From Stentor coeruleus (Eukaryota; Ciliophora; Heterotrichea; Heterotrichida; Stentoridae), in NCBI GenBank assembly GCA_001970955.1, contig MPUH01000980.1, forward strand, positions 1 to 27,296: 27,296 bases of DNA. Reading direction: 5' to 3'. The notes below the pieces were generated by a model. It did not search any database. It saw nothing but the letters and a program-made list of their open reading frames with translations, and was not told the origin of the DNA. Every line of letters begins with the position of its first letter. The first letter of the stretch is position 1. Below are positions 9,407 to 18,615 of the stretch, in pieces. The position numbers were made by a program, and so were the translations under genes.

Positions 9407-9904
9407 CTAGCTTATATGAGAATTTTTCCAATCAGCATTAATATTTGCAAAGTGGTCATCGAAATCAAAAATATCTTTTTTATCCTGGACTAAATCTCTT
9501 ACTGAAGCTATAACAGTTTGTGGGTACTCATGTATCTTGCTATATGAAGTAGGTGTTAAAGTATATAACCATAAAGGTGAATTGTTATCCCAATCACTAT
9601 CAATAACCAAAACAAATACTTGTCCAACTCCTCTAGCTCTAAGCGCTGATGCTAAATTTAATATAAGCCTGCTTGGCTCAAGTCCACTTTTATTCACTTT
9701 AATGCGACTTTCATAAAAGCCAATGATATTCTCATCACGAAGAAGATTAAGAGCAGCTTCAGCGATAGGAGTAGTCACATGTGAATGAAATAATGGAAAG
9801 CAATCTGTAGCACTTATTGCCCCAATAACGTCTTGACCAGAATGATTTGCACAGTGAAGGACTGCTTTGTGAAGAGTCTTCATACTGAGAAAATCCAAAG
9901 ACAT
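9407..9904 (-). CDS. EMC8: ER membrane protein complex subunit 8/9 homologue
   Basis: The 165-aa protein resembles EMC8/EMC9, the MPN-like (UPF0172) cytosolic subunits of the ER membrane protein complex, which inserts tail-anchored and multipass proteins into the ER. The family pattern is visible: an N-terminal helix (MKTLHKAVLHCANHS), then FPLFHSHVTTPIAEAALNLL, NIIGFYESR, a hydrophobic strand (QVFVLVIDSD) and the conserved C-terminal DFDDHFANINADW, close to the EMC8 ending. EMC8/9 lack the metal-binding JAMM motif and none is seen here, so no protease activity is expected. The first Met (9904) gives seven residues before the more conserved Met8, so either could be used. The upstream gap to the TBC gene stop is only 54 nt. 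Confidence 0.85.
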   Translation of the reverse strand: MSLDFLSMKTLHKAVLHCANHSGQDVIGAISATDCFPLFHSHVTTPIAEAALNLLRDENIIGFYESRIKVNKSGLEPSRLILNLASALRARGVGQVFVLVIDSDWDNNSPLWLYTLTPTSYSKIHEYPQTVIASVRDLVQDKKDIFDFDDHFANINADWKNSHIS

Positions 9905-9958
9905 TTATTATATAGTTTAATCAAGTAACATATTAAAGCTTATATTTTTTCATCAAAA

Positions 9959-11284
9959 CTAGAAAAAACTATTGAATAAATTATATATTTTTGGTAAAAT
10001 ACTATATCTATTTTCCTGTTCAGGTATTGACATAATTTTTTTCCCAGCACCATTTTTACAATACGATACCGCTAATTCAATTATCTCATTAACATCATTA
10101 ATAGGTAAAGGTTTCATAAGTATCTGTAAAAGTTCTAATGACATATTCTTTAACACTACATATAAATTACATATTTCTCTAGATTTTACCATTATAGCAA
10201 CACAAAAGTAATCAACAACTTCTAATTCTAAAACCTCATTATTCAAATAAAAAATAACATCCCAAATACGTCCAATATTTTCAATATCAAATTCTCTGCA
10301 TAATAAACATCTAAGCCATCTTAACAAAAACAATTGTGGCTCAAATTTGCTTTTTAATATATGTTGATATAATTCATAATCCACATTTGATAATATTTTA
10401 TGGAATATATAATGGCATCTTTTAATACAAACTGCAAGTCTATCATCGCTACTTCTATCAACAGTAGGGATTTCTGATAATGTGTCATATCGAATTTTCA
10501 TATATNGTATAATTCATAATCCACATTTGATAATATTTTATGGAATATATAATGGCATCTTTTAATACAAACTGCAAGTCGATCATCGCTACTTCTATCA
10601 ACAGTAGGGATTTCTGATAATGTGTCATATCGAATTTTCATATATTCAGAGCTTTCATAAAGTTTACTTAACCCTAATTCCATGATTTTATTGAAAATAN
10701 TTCAGAGCTTTCATAAAGTTTACTTAACCCTAATTCCATGATTTTATTGAAAATAGCATATGAATCTGGCTCAATATGTTCTTTACTTGCTAAAGAGTCG
10801 ATAGTTTCATTTTCAGTTATTCCGTAATATATGATAATAGCGAGGATTTCATTCATACCTTGTTTATATCCAAGACTATGATTCATACTCCATACAAAAA
10901 GCACGTTTTCTAAGATAAGCTTGTGAGGTTCTTGACGGAAAAAGTCTAGTTTCTGGAAGGTCCGATCCACATCCAAACGAATATTTTGACGGACTTCTTG
11001 GTTTTTAAAATGTGTATACCAAGGGTTCTCTAGTTAAACTTTACTTGAGTATCTTGAGATAATGGGTTGAATATTATCGGGTCTAGATTTGATGGGGCTT
11101 GAGGTTCTAAGCTTTGCTTTTTACTATAGTAATCTTCACGCATCTGCCAAGATTGGGATATTTGCTCAATGTGACTACCTTTAAGAACATTTAACATAAT
11201 CCTCCAAGCAATAATTCTATTTGTTACAAGGCCTTTCATTACCACTTCCTCTAACTGTGATCTTGTAATATCAGCATACCACAT
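9959..11284 (-). CDS. TBC-domain Rab GTPase-activating protein, TBC1D5-like
   Basis: After splicing one intron (11028-11044) and collapsing an assembly bubble (10505-10700), the gene reads as 370 aa: 11045-11284, 10701-11027 and 9959-10504. TBC proteins stimulate GTP hydrolysis on Rab GTPases using an Arg and a Gln finger. Both are present: IRLDVDR (Arg102 in IxxDxxR) and GYKQG (Gln136 in YxQ). The NPLSQD segment before the intron, the spacing to the Trp after it and the RTFQKLDFFRQE segment match the TBC1D5 type, which acts with retromer on Rab7. This protein is much shorter than animal TBC1D5 and lacks the long C-terminal extension. It sits in a tight three-gene head-to-tail block, 41 nt from the upstream gene. 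Confidence 0.8.
10506..10700. other. Assembly artefact: second haplotype contig between two Ns
   Basis: Ns at 10506 and 10700 bracket a 193-nt piece (10507-10699) that repeats 10367-10505 on one side and the start of the next contig (10701 onwards) on the other. The outer contigs abut with a 1-nt overlap. Two single-base differences separate the copies (10367 against 10507 and 10441 against 10581). Both are synonymous in the TBC gene (Tyr TAT/TAC, Arg AGA/CGA). This is the same arrangement as at 7208-7338. Confidence 0.85.
11028..11044 (-). other. 17-nt intron with tandem acceptor
   Basis: The sense sequence is GTAAAGTTTAACTAGAG. Splicing at the first AG would give the usual 15-nt intron but puts the downstream TBC domain out of frame. 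Splicing at the second AG (17 nt) restores the frame and gives the residue spacing expected between the NPLSQD motif and the following Trp. A 2-nt assembly indel is the alternative explanation. Confidence 0.65.
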
Positions 11285-11325
11285 ATAATTATTATATAAA
11301 TTAGTTTTTTATTATTATTGTGTGC

Positions 11326-12912
11326 TTATTCATCATCATTAAAATGCATTTTTCCTCCAAAGAACCTTGATGCTTTATTAACCATTCTGTCAATCTCAGA
11401 AATAGCATCAAATGGCAGTGGATATTTACATCTAATCATCAGGATTTTTTTTATCAACACTTTGATTTCTTGCTTTAATTCCAATTGGAGCTCGCAAGCC
11501 CGCTCTTCTGAAACCGCTAATTGCAATTTAACATTTTTCAAATGTAGCAACAAGTGTTCTCCAGCAACTCTAGCCCGATCTCTTTGATTTTTAAGTTTAC
11601 CTAAAGATAATTTGAGCTCGTTTACTTGTTTTTCTAAGTTTTCGTTTTTTTCAATGCTAAACCTTTGATCATAAGCTGAAATGTTAGAAAAATTACTTGG
11701 AGATCGTAGTTCATATTCCATTTTACAAGAAACAACATGTTCGACTAGTTTTGATGTGCAAATATAATATTTACATACATCGCATTCAACCATTCCTGGA
11801 GAGTTTTTCTCGCTTTTTCTTGATTTTTGTTCGCATTCTTGAGTATCAATTTCTCTATTTTGTATTCCAGGACTATTTTCTGTTGGCTGAAATGCTGTTC
11901 TTGACCTACCATGCTTTGACTTCGGGGTATGAACAGGAGGTTTACTAGTCCCTTCAGCCTCAACTCTTAAATCACCAACAATTTTTTTCAGCTTCAAAAT
12001 CTCCCCATCCCTATCCATAATAATCTCATTTAACACAACTTCCTGCCTAGTCAAACCTTGTATATGTCCATCTTTTACTCTTACTGCATCTTTTAATTCC
12101 CTCTGATTTTTCTCCAAATTTTTAATTATTTTAATAAATGCTGAATACTGGGCCATTGTCTCTAAATTATAGCTTTCAGGATTAGCTAAATATCCTTTTA
12201 AAGACTTACAAGCTTCAATAGCCAAACTTTGTGAGTTCTGCAATTCATCTAATTTATTCCCTGTTGAACTAAACATATCTTCAAGCTCTTCACTTAAATA
12301 TCCTTGACTTAATTTAGTTATTTTTGCATATTGATCATCAATTAATTTTTGTAAACCTACCTTTTCACTATCATAAATCCTTCTTAGGTCCTCAAGATTT
12401 TTATTACAGTTTTCCCTTAGCAACATAAGTTCTTCATCAGCATGAAATTTCTGTTGATCCATTGCATTTTTAAGTTTTGTGATTTCTTTGTTAAGTTTTT
12501 CTATAATATTTTCATTGTTTTCTTTTTCTTTGAGTTTGATTTCAAGACGTGATTTTTCTTCTTGAAGTTTGAGGATTTCGAATTTCAGCTGGTTTTGAGT
12601 TTCTTCATTTCTTGCTTGGATACGCTTTTGGTTGTCTTCTAGAATGGAGTTTGCGTGGATTATATCTTCGATTTTTCTTTCACAAGCTTGAAGGGCTTGT
12701 CGATTTTTGTTTTCTAAGATTCTGAGTTCTTGGCTATGATTTTCTTTGAGGATTTTTAATTCTTCGGCTGCTGATGAGGATTCTGAAGGACTAGTAAAGG
12801 ATTTAAGCATAGATTCGTATATTGACTTCATTTGAACTTCATGACATTTTGCATCTTCGAGTTCTAACTGTAAGAACTCGATTTGTTGTTTTAACAGAAA
12901 AGGGTCATCCAT
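11326..12912 (-). CDS. Coiled-coil protein with C2HC-type zinc finger
   Basis: The 528-aa protein starts at ATG 12912. Residues about 5-38, 48-200 and 260-320 are heptad-rich, Glu/Lys/Leu coiled coil. About 320-372 are a polar, Ser/Pro/Lys linker. A compact zinc-finger-like motif follows (C377, C380, H392, C396 in CDVC...HVVSC). Residues about 415-490 are again coiled coil, ending in a mixed region (PLPFDAISEIDRMVNKASRFFGG). Cytoskeletal, centrosomal or ciliary scaffold proteins often have this form, but I cannot assign a family. The gene ends 41 nt before the TBC gene start on the same strand, so 3' and 5' elements must be very short. Confidence 0.7.
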   Translation of the reverse strand: MDDPFLLKQQIEFLQLELEDAKCHEVQMKSIYESMLKSFTSPSESSSAAEELKILKENHSQELRILENKNRQALQACERKIEDIIHANSILEDNQKRIQARNEETQNQLKFEILKLQEEKSRLEIKLKEKENNENIIEKLNKEITKLKNAMDQQKFHADEELMLLRENCNKNLEDLRRIYDSEKVGLQKLIDDQYAKITKLSQGYLSEELEDMFSSTGNKLDELQNSQSLAIEACKSLKGYLANPESYNLETMAQYSAFIKIIKNLEKNQRELKDAVRVKDGHIQGLTRQEVVLNEIIMDRDGEILKLKKIVGDLRVEAEGTSKPPVHTPKSKHGRSRTAFQPTENSPGIQNREIDTQECEQKSRKSEKNSPGMVECDVCKYYICTSKLVEHVVSCKMEYELRSPSNFSNISAYDQRFSIEKNENLEKQVNELKLSLGKLKNQRDRARVAGEHLLLHLKNVKLQLAVSEERACELQLELKQEIKVLIKKILMIRCKYPLPFDAISEIDRMVNKASRFFGGKMHFNDDE

Positions 12913-13460
12913 GTTACAGTTATTTTTATTGTTTTTTTAAAGGTAAGATTAATTGTAGGTTATAAGTTGGCAGGTGAAGGAGTGGATTTAGGAATTTATA
13001 TATAGATTTTATGTTGTTTTTTTTTTCTAGTGATTAGGATTTTTTTTTTTTTGTGATGAAAAGTTATTTGATTGAGTTCATTTTTAGATGAAAATGAATT
13101 ATTGATATGAAGAATTTATACTTGAAATTTTTTATGATTTGAAGACTTTTTGAGAGGATTTTTTGGAAGGTTGTGGAAAATTTATAAGAAAATTTTAGGG
13201 TAGTTAAGCTTTATACTAATAAAAAAAAAACTAAATAATAAAACTGGAATTAATATTATATCACTGAGGATTATAGTAAGGAATATTTTTTATTATCAAG
13301 AGATTAATCATTTTGTAATTTTTGATTAGGATAATATAGATTTTATTATATAATAGTTTTAGATGTTTTTACAATTGATTTATTAGTAAATAAGAATAAA
13401 CTTTAACTTTTAAAGATATACGGTTAAGAGTATAAAGCATTTTTTGTATCTATAAATAAC
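12913..13460. promoter_or_regulatory. Divergent promoter region between two coiled-coil genes
   Basis: This 548-nt region separates two divergent starts. The part next to the minus-strand gene is G-rich and C-poor on the + strand (12961-13020: 16 G, 1 C; 13141-13200: 17 G, 1 C), so C-rich on that gene's sense strand. The part before the + gene is simply AT-rich, with TATAAA at 13451-13456, 4 nt before the ATG. No RNA gene is seen. Confidence 0.5.
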
Positions 13461-14453
13461 ATGGAGAGAAACTGCATATTTAATATTCCTGAAACTTTGG
13501 GAAAAGATATTAAAGTTAGGACATATAAAAGCCCTGATTCCTCACCTAATGGTAAAGCCTTATTGTCAGCAAGGAAAAGCACAACCGGTTTATTTGAAAT
13601 TGATTTTGGTTATAGAAAGAAAAAAAAGCATAGAAACTCAGTTGACTTAACGACATTCGACTTACAAAAAGATTGTTTTTTCAAAAGCATGGAACTACAA
13701 AAAGAAAAAGTAAAACAAATGCAAAAATTGTTAACTTCAACTCAACAGCCCCATAACGATGATCATCTGGAATCTCAAATCAAAGAAAAAATCTTAGAAA
13801 ACCGAGTTTTAGCAGAATCAATAAAAAACTTATCCTTAAATTACAGTTTTACAGAAAGAGACTCAACAGAAAGTATTCTAATAAAAGCAAGCACAATAGA
13901 AATAGAAATCCTCAGTATTCAGAAATCTCTAAAAAACTACCTATCAATCCACAACCTAAAATTCAAAAAACAAGAGCTTGAAAACATGCAAAACCTTTGC
14001 ATAAACAACAAAATGCTAAAAAAACAAATAAATGAACTCAAACTTAAACATGAAAAATATCATAAAAATCCTCATGAAATACATGAAATGAAAAAAAAAT
14101 ATGAAACATTGAATGAAAAATATTCAACTTGTCTTAACGAAAACTCTGAATTACAAGAACAATTGATTCAAATAAAAAAAAAAAATTTAAATCGAGTAAA
14201 TTGTATTAAAAAAGATAATACAATAGAGTTAGCTTGTATTTTAACTGATGTATCTAAACTTGCATATGTGGCAAAGGCTTATTGTGAGAAGAATTTAATA
14301 GATTTTTCTGTGCTTATGCAAAATAATAATATTTGTAAATGTAATAGTCCACAAGAGTATTTAGAAAACATAAAAAAACAGTTAGAAAGACTTAGGGTTA
14401 GTTGTACAGATGTTTATGCAGAACAATGTGGAAGTACTTGTAATACTCAATAA
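13461..14453 (+). CDS. Coiled-coil hypothetical protein, 330 aa
   Basis: The ORF begins with ATG at 13461, just after a TATAAA. The N-terminal 60 residues are polar with a Lys-rich patch (YRKKKKHRNS). About 70-100 and 150-245 are coiled coil (ENMQNLCINNKMLKKQINEL, NSELQEQLIQIKKK). The last 85 residues are different and Cys-rich (CNSPQEYLENIKKQLERLR, then CTDVYAEQCGSTC). I see no catalytic motif, signal peptide or membrane helix. The family is not recognised; a structural, cytoskeleton-associated role would be typical for such a protein but is not demonstrated. Confidence 0.6.
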   Translation: MERNCIFNIPETLGKDIKVRTYKSPDSSPNGKALLSARKSTTGLFEIDFGYRKKKKHRNSVDLTTFDLQKDCFFKSMELQKEKVKQMQKLLTSTQQPHNDDHLESQIKEKILENRVLAESIKNLSLNYSFTERDSTESILIKASTIEIEILSIQKSLKNYLSIHNLKFKKQELENMQNLCINNKMLKKQINELKLKHEKYHKNPHEIHEMKKKYETLNEKYSTCLNENSELQEQLIQIKKKNLNRVNCIKKDNTIELACILTDVSKLAYVAKAYCEKNLIDFSVLMQNNNICKCNSPQEYLENIKKQLERLRVSCTDVYAEQCGSTCNTQ

Positions 14454-14546
14454 TACAAATGATTATAAAAACTGATAAAGAAGATATTGTATTTAATATT
14501 GATTATATTAATACTTTCACTTTATAAAATCTTTTTTTGAATTTAT

Positions 14547-15560
14547 TTATTTATTTATCTTAGATGATTTTTCTAATATATCAACAACATGATTTCTATA
14601 TTTAATAATATCTTCATATATAGAAAAAGTTTGACATATTTCTCTTCCTTGTATTTCCTCAAAAGTTCCTAAATCAACAATTTTATAATCCAACCTATTC
14701 AAAACTTTAGGCATATATTTTAAAATAAACTCTTTATCTAAAAAACAGCACATCCCTGCTATTTTAGTTTTTTTTTTAGGTGATGATGATTTTAAATATC
14801 CTCTCATAATATCTTCACATTCTATAGCAGTTCTTATTTTTATATTTCCTTTAATCATAAAATTTCTTTGATTTTTCCAAATAAACTCATCATCAGTTTT
14901 CATATAAACTTCAGTACCTACAACAATCCTATCAAAATCACAACTTGTTAAACAAAATGATACTTTTGCAATACTGGCACAATAAAGAACTTTAACCCAA
15001 AACAAAGGGAAAAGTGATGTTTTTATATAATCATGTTCTGAAAAATTAAGGGTTTCAAAATATGGGATTTGCGGATGAAGACCTTGAGTTTTTTCATAAA
15101 ACATTTGAGATAATTCTAGTCTGTGTAAGCCAAATCTTTTTTTGATTATTGGTCTGATTTTTAATAAGAGAGAAATTGTGTTTATATGAGATAAACCGGT
15201 TAAACGTAAAAGATTGTAGGTTATAAAACCTGTTCTATGTACTCCTGATCTACAATGGATAAGGATACGTGTACCTTGAGTTAAGAGGTATTTTATATTT
15301 TGTAAACTGGTAAAGATGTATAAGTAAAGATTTTCATCTGTTATAAGAAAGTAATTAACTGCTTTTATTGGAATCCATAGCCAATTAAGTTTAAGTTCAG
15401 AACAAAGTTGATGGATTTCTTCTGGGGATTCGGTTTCTGATTGTAAAGTTATAACCATATCGCACTTTCGCTTTAGAGTTTTTAATAGTTCTAGAGAAGG
15501 TCTTTCACTAGCAATAAGTGACCCATTGAATAAAATATAAGACATATGAACTGATACCAT
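14547..15560 (-). CDS. Dual-specificity / PTP-like phosphatase with extra C-terminal region
   Basis: The 337-aa protein has a cysteine-phosphatase domain in residues about 5-165. The P-loop is IHCRSGVHRTG, with nucleophile Cys103 and Arg109 in the HCx5R motif. The usual general-acid Asp before the P-loop is not obvious: the equivalent stretch reads WLWIPIKAVNYF, so either a later Asp serves or activity is altered. Residues about 185-337 form a region I cannot identify, with a beta-rich part and a basic patch (SSPKKKTK). Substrate is unknown; members act on phosphoproteins, RNA 5' ends or phosphoinositides. Start chosen at ATG 15560, just after a TATAAA; Met6 is an alternative. The neighbour at 13461 is convergent. 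Confidence 0.75.
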   Translation of the reverse strand: MVSVHMSYILFNGSLIASERPSLELLKTLKRKCDMVITLQSETESPEEIHQLCSELKLNWLWIPIKAVNYFLITDENLYLYIFTSLQNIKYLLTQGTRILIHCRSGVHRTGFITYNLLRLTGLSHINTISLLLKIRPIIKKRFGLHRLELSQMFYEKTQGLHPQIPYFETLNFSEHDYIKTSLFPLFWVKVLYCASIAKVSFCLTSCDFDRIVVGTEVYMKTDDEFIWKNQRNFMIKGNIKIRTAIECEDIMRGYLKSSSPKKKTKIAGMCCFLDKEFILKYMPKVLNRLDYKIVDLGTFEEIQGREICQTFSIYEDIIKYRNHVVDILEKSSKINK

Positions 15561-15912
15561 ATTTTATACTTATTTTATTACTATGATTAATATAATTAAA
15601 TTTATAACTTTAATGAATAATCATTGTGTTGTTAGGGTATAGTGATTCTGTTGAAAAATTATGTTAATTAAAGTTTTATGTGTAAAAAACAGATAAAAAA
15701 TAGTAAGTTTAATATTTATAGATTGATTTTGGTATATGGTAAAATACAAATTATTTTTCTTACTAATTTTTTATTTTTTAAGCTAGAGTGAATATCAAAA
15801 ACTAATGTAAGTATGCTTGCAGATTAAATTAAGAAACTGAATTCTAAATCACATTCAAATCACTATATTCTATATCTTCAAACCTATTCTTGAAAATTAT
15901 TCAATATTATAT
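15561..15912. promoter_or_regulatory. Divergent intergenic region
   Basis: These 352 nt lie between the phosphatase and USP starts. The DNA is AT-rich with TATA-like runs near both ends and a mildly C-rich stretch over the last 100 nt before the USP gene. No RNA gene or repeat is seen. Confidence 0.4.
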
Positions 15913-18615
15913 ATGAAAAAACCATTTATAGGTCTAGGCAACGAAGAGTCCGACATGAATTGTTTTCTCAACAGCGCCCTTCAAGCTCTTTATCACATGT
16001 CCCTATTTTCTCTAGACCTCTCACAATTCCCCTGTGCATCTTTCCAAGTTCCACATTCATGCATTGCCTGCATCCTCAAAATTTTCTTTTCCCAATACTC
16101 CGATGGGCTTGAAACAACACAAAATCCTATATTCCCAATAGAAATTCGACATAAAATCTCTGAAGTTTACGTCAAAAATTTTTCATTACAAGAAAAAGCT
16201 GACTCAATGGAAGTCCTCAACGCTATTCTTGTTGGCCTTCATAATGCTTTTAACCAAAACTATGATTCAATCGATATGATCCCTATCGACAATTGTCAAT
16301 GTCCAGTTCATAAACAATTATCTTTAAACTTTGAAGAAATTCATTCATGTGAATGCGGGTATAATTCTATAATTCAAACATGTGGCCTTGTTCAAGCTTT
16401 TATTGGAGAAAAATATACAGATGACCTTATAAAACTTTATGAAGCTGACAAATCTGATGAAGTCCTTACTTTGACTCACTTTGAAAAATTTACTGAATAC
16501 TTAAAATATCAAATTGAAGAAGGGGATTCACGAACATGTGATTGTGGAAGACTTTACAAAGTAAAAAAAGCACTAAAATCTTTACCTGATTATATAATAA
16601 TACAAATGATATGGAAAGATAAGATTTTTAGCGTTTTACAAACACTTGAATTCCTAGTCTCATTAAACTACAATATGCATATTAATCATATTTATACTGA
16701 ATGTGATGATCAAATATATAATATACAAGGATTCATAGTAAATACTCCAGGGCATTATATTTATGTTGGGTTTTCAAAGAAAAAGTGGTGGTTGATTAAT
16801 GATGAAGAAGTTGAATGTATTGGAACTCTTACTGCTATGATTGGTATTTTATCAAAAAGTTATTCGAAAATTGTTGGAGTAATATACGTTAAATCTCAGA
16901 CTGAAATACCTAGTTTAATATATGAAGCCCCAATAAGAACATATGAAAAATTTATATTGAAAAATTCACTTTGTTCTAATTGTCAATCTTTTAAATGTAA
17001 TCTTAAATGCGATGAGTGCGGGTATTTATCTGATGCAGAAGAAAATGATTGGGATTGTCATACTTGTTCAGCTCATAATACAAATTATTATTTAAGATGT
17101 AAAAAATGTTTAAAGAAAAAGTATTTTAAAAGAAAAAACCAATCAACGATAGTGTCAAATTTTTCAAGGTCTTGTAAAACATGCAAAGCGATATTATTTG
17201 TAAGGTTAGAAAGATATTGTTATATATGCGCAAAGGCTCTTGAGAAAAATGGTGATAATAATTATATGTGCGTATATTGTAATATTATATATGAAGATAA
17301 TAATGCTATATGCTATTTATGTGCTAGTGTATATTGGCAATGTATGTTTTGTGATAATTATCAACCTGGAGGATCATATTGTTATAAATGTAAACAGGCA
17401 AAAAACTCAGATGTTTGGTTTTGTAAGGATTGCAATTTGACGAATTTCATTGGGAAATTGTGCGTACAATGTGAGAAACCTGAACCTTTTATTGATTATT
17501 GTGTTGTATGTGGAGATAATATTGATGAAATACAAAGGATTTGTAATTGCTTTTATAATTTCACTTGCTCGGTGTGTTTTTCTGCGCAATGTTTCCCTGC
17601 AGAGAAACTTTGTGGGTATTGTTCTGAAGTGCTTGTTAATAATTATTGTTTAAGATGCGAAGTTTTTATCCCTAGGAATTATGTTAAGTGTTATGATTGT
17701 AAGAGTAAAAAAATTAGCAATATAGAAGCTTTTCATTGTAGGACAACAAAAAGTATGCTTTGTGTGCTTTGTGGGGCGTTTAATTGTGAGTTTTTTAAGA
17801 TTTGTTGGAAATGTGGGGAAAAATGTAATATTGATTATTGCAAGTTTTGTCAAAATACTGTAGAAAACATATGCAGATGGTGTTTGAAACAGATCAATCG
17901 ATGTGAAGAATGCGATTATTTCTTTGATTCTTCTAAATGCATACACTGCAAAACATATGAATTCCCTGCCCTGATAAATTCTCAAGAAATAAACCAACAA
18001 AAAAGCACCAATTGGCAATGTTTATCATGTAATTTCTATAATCAAGAAATAGTTTTATTCTGTGAAAAATGCAACTATTGCAAATTATATTCTTTTATTG
18101 ATATTTATAAATGCTCATATTGTAAAGAAAAATCCCATAATCCTTGGTGTAAAAATTGTTTTTGGCTTTTTTATTGTTCTAATTGTGATAAGAAAATGTA
18201 CCCAAGTCAATCTTCATATTGTTCGAATTGTGGATCAGAGCTTATAAACCAAAAATGTAATACTTGTAATGAATATGTTGGACTAGGGAGAATATTATGT
18301 AAAGTTTGTTCGTTTATTGAAGAGAAATGCCAATGTGGGAGAAAAAAACACCCAAAGGGAATATGTTGTAAGATATGTAGTAAAAAAAGGAAGATTACGA
18401 AAATTAAATGCTCTAAGTGTAAAGAAATTGTGGCTATTGATTTGTGCTGGCATTGCGGATATGAATGCTATGGAGGAAGGTGCGAAAATTGCTCAGAGGT
18501 CAACTCTTATCAAAAAAAATATCTTTGTAGAAACTGTTCTTGTGCATTACATAAATGCTTAAGCTGTAAGAAGAGACATACAAAAAAATCTTGTCAAGTA
18601 AAGCATGAAAATTAG
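15913..18615 (+). CDS. USP-type ubiquitin protease fused to a giant CxxC zinc-binding array
   Basis: This 900-aa protein has two parts. Residues 1-330 form a ubiquitin-specific protease (C19) domain. The Cys box is GLGNEESDMNCFLNS with catalytic Cys17, similar to the USP53/USP54 type; the His box is GHYIYVGF with His281, followed by WWLINDEEV with Asn296/Asp297. CxC pairs at 146/148 and 209/211 could form the USP zinc finger. Residues 350-900 are a continuous array of about 38 CxxC knuckles, enough for roughly 19 zinc sites. At least three units match the RanBP2/NZF spacing W-x-C-x2-C-x3-N-...-C-x2-C (380-399, 502-520, 701-720), a fold that can bind ubiquitin or RNA. Likely a deubiquitinase with a large binding platform; targets unknown. 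Base use shifts from C-rich at the 5' end to G-rich at the 3' end. Confidence 0.82.
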   Translation: MKKPFIGLGNEESDMNCFLNSALQALYHMSLFSLDLSQFPCASFQVPHSCIACILKIFFSQYSDGLETTQNPIFPIEIRHKISEVYVKNFSLQEKADSMEVLNAILVGLHNAFNQNYDSIDMIPIDNCQCPVHKQLSLNFEEIHSCECGYNSIIQTCGLVQAFIGEKYTDDLIKLYEADKSDEVLTLTHFEKFTEYLKYQIEEGDSRTCDCGRLYKVKKALKSLPDYIIIQMIWKDKIFSVLQTLEFLVSLNYNMHINHIYTECDDQIYNIQGFIVNTPGHYIYVGFSKKKWWLINDEEVECIGTLTAMIGILSKSYSKIVGVIYVKSQTEIPSLIYEAPIRTYEKFILKNSLCSNCQSFKCNLKCDECGYLSDAEENDWDCHTCSAHNTNYYLRCKKCLKKKYFKRKNQSTIVSNFSRSCKTCKAILFVRLERYCYICAKALEKNGDNNYMCVYCNIIYEDNNAICYLCASVYWQCMFCDNYQPGGSYCYKCKQAKNSDVWFCKDCNLTNFIGKLCVQCEKPEPFIDYCVVCGDNIDEIQRICNCFYNFTCSVCFSAQCFPAEKLCGYCSEVLVNNYCLRCEVFIPRNYVKCYDCKSKKISNIEAFHCRTTKSMLCVLCGAFNCEFFKICWKCGEKCNIDYCKFCQNTVENICRWCLKQINRCEECDYFFDSSKCIHCKTYEFPALINSQEINQQKSTNWQCLSCNFYNQEIVLFCEKCNYCKLYSFIDIYKCSYCKEKSHNPWCKNCFWLFYCSNCDKKMYPSQSSYCSNCGSELINQKCNTCNEYVGLGRILCKVCSFIEEKCQCGRKKHPKGICCKICSKKRKITKIKCSKCKEIVAIDLCWHCGYECYGGRCENCSEVNSYQKKYLCRNCSCALHKCLSCKKRHTKKSCQVKHEN

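Noticed and set aside
17650..18018. 122-codon frame on the minus strand
   Set aside because: It lies wholly inside the USP gene; its look comes from the complement of Cys-rich codons, and no family match is visible.
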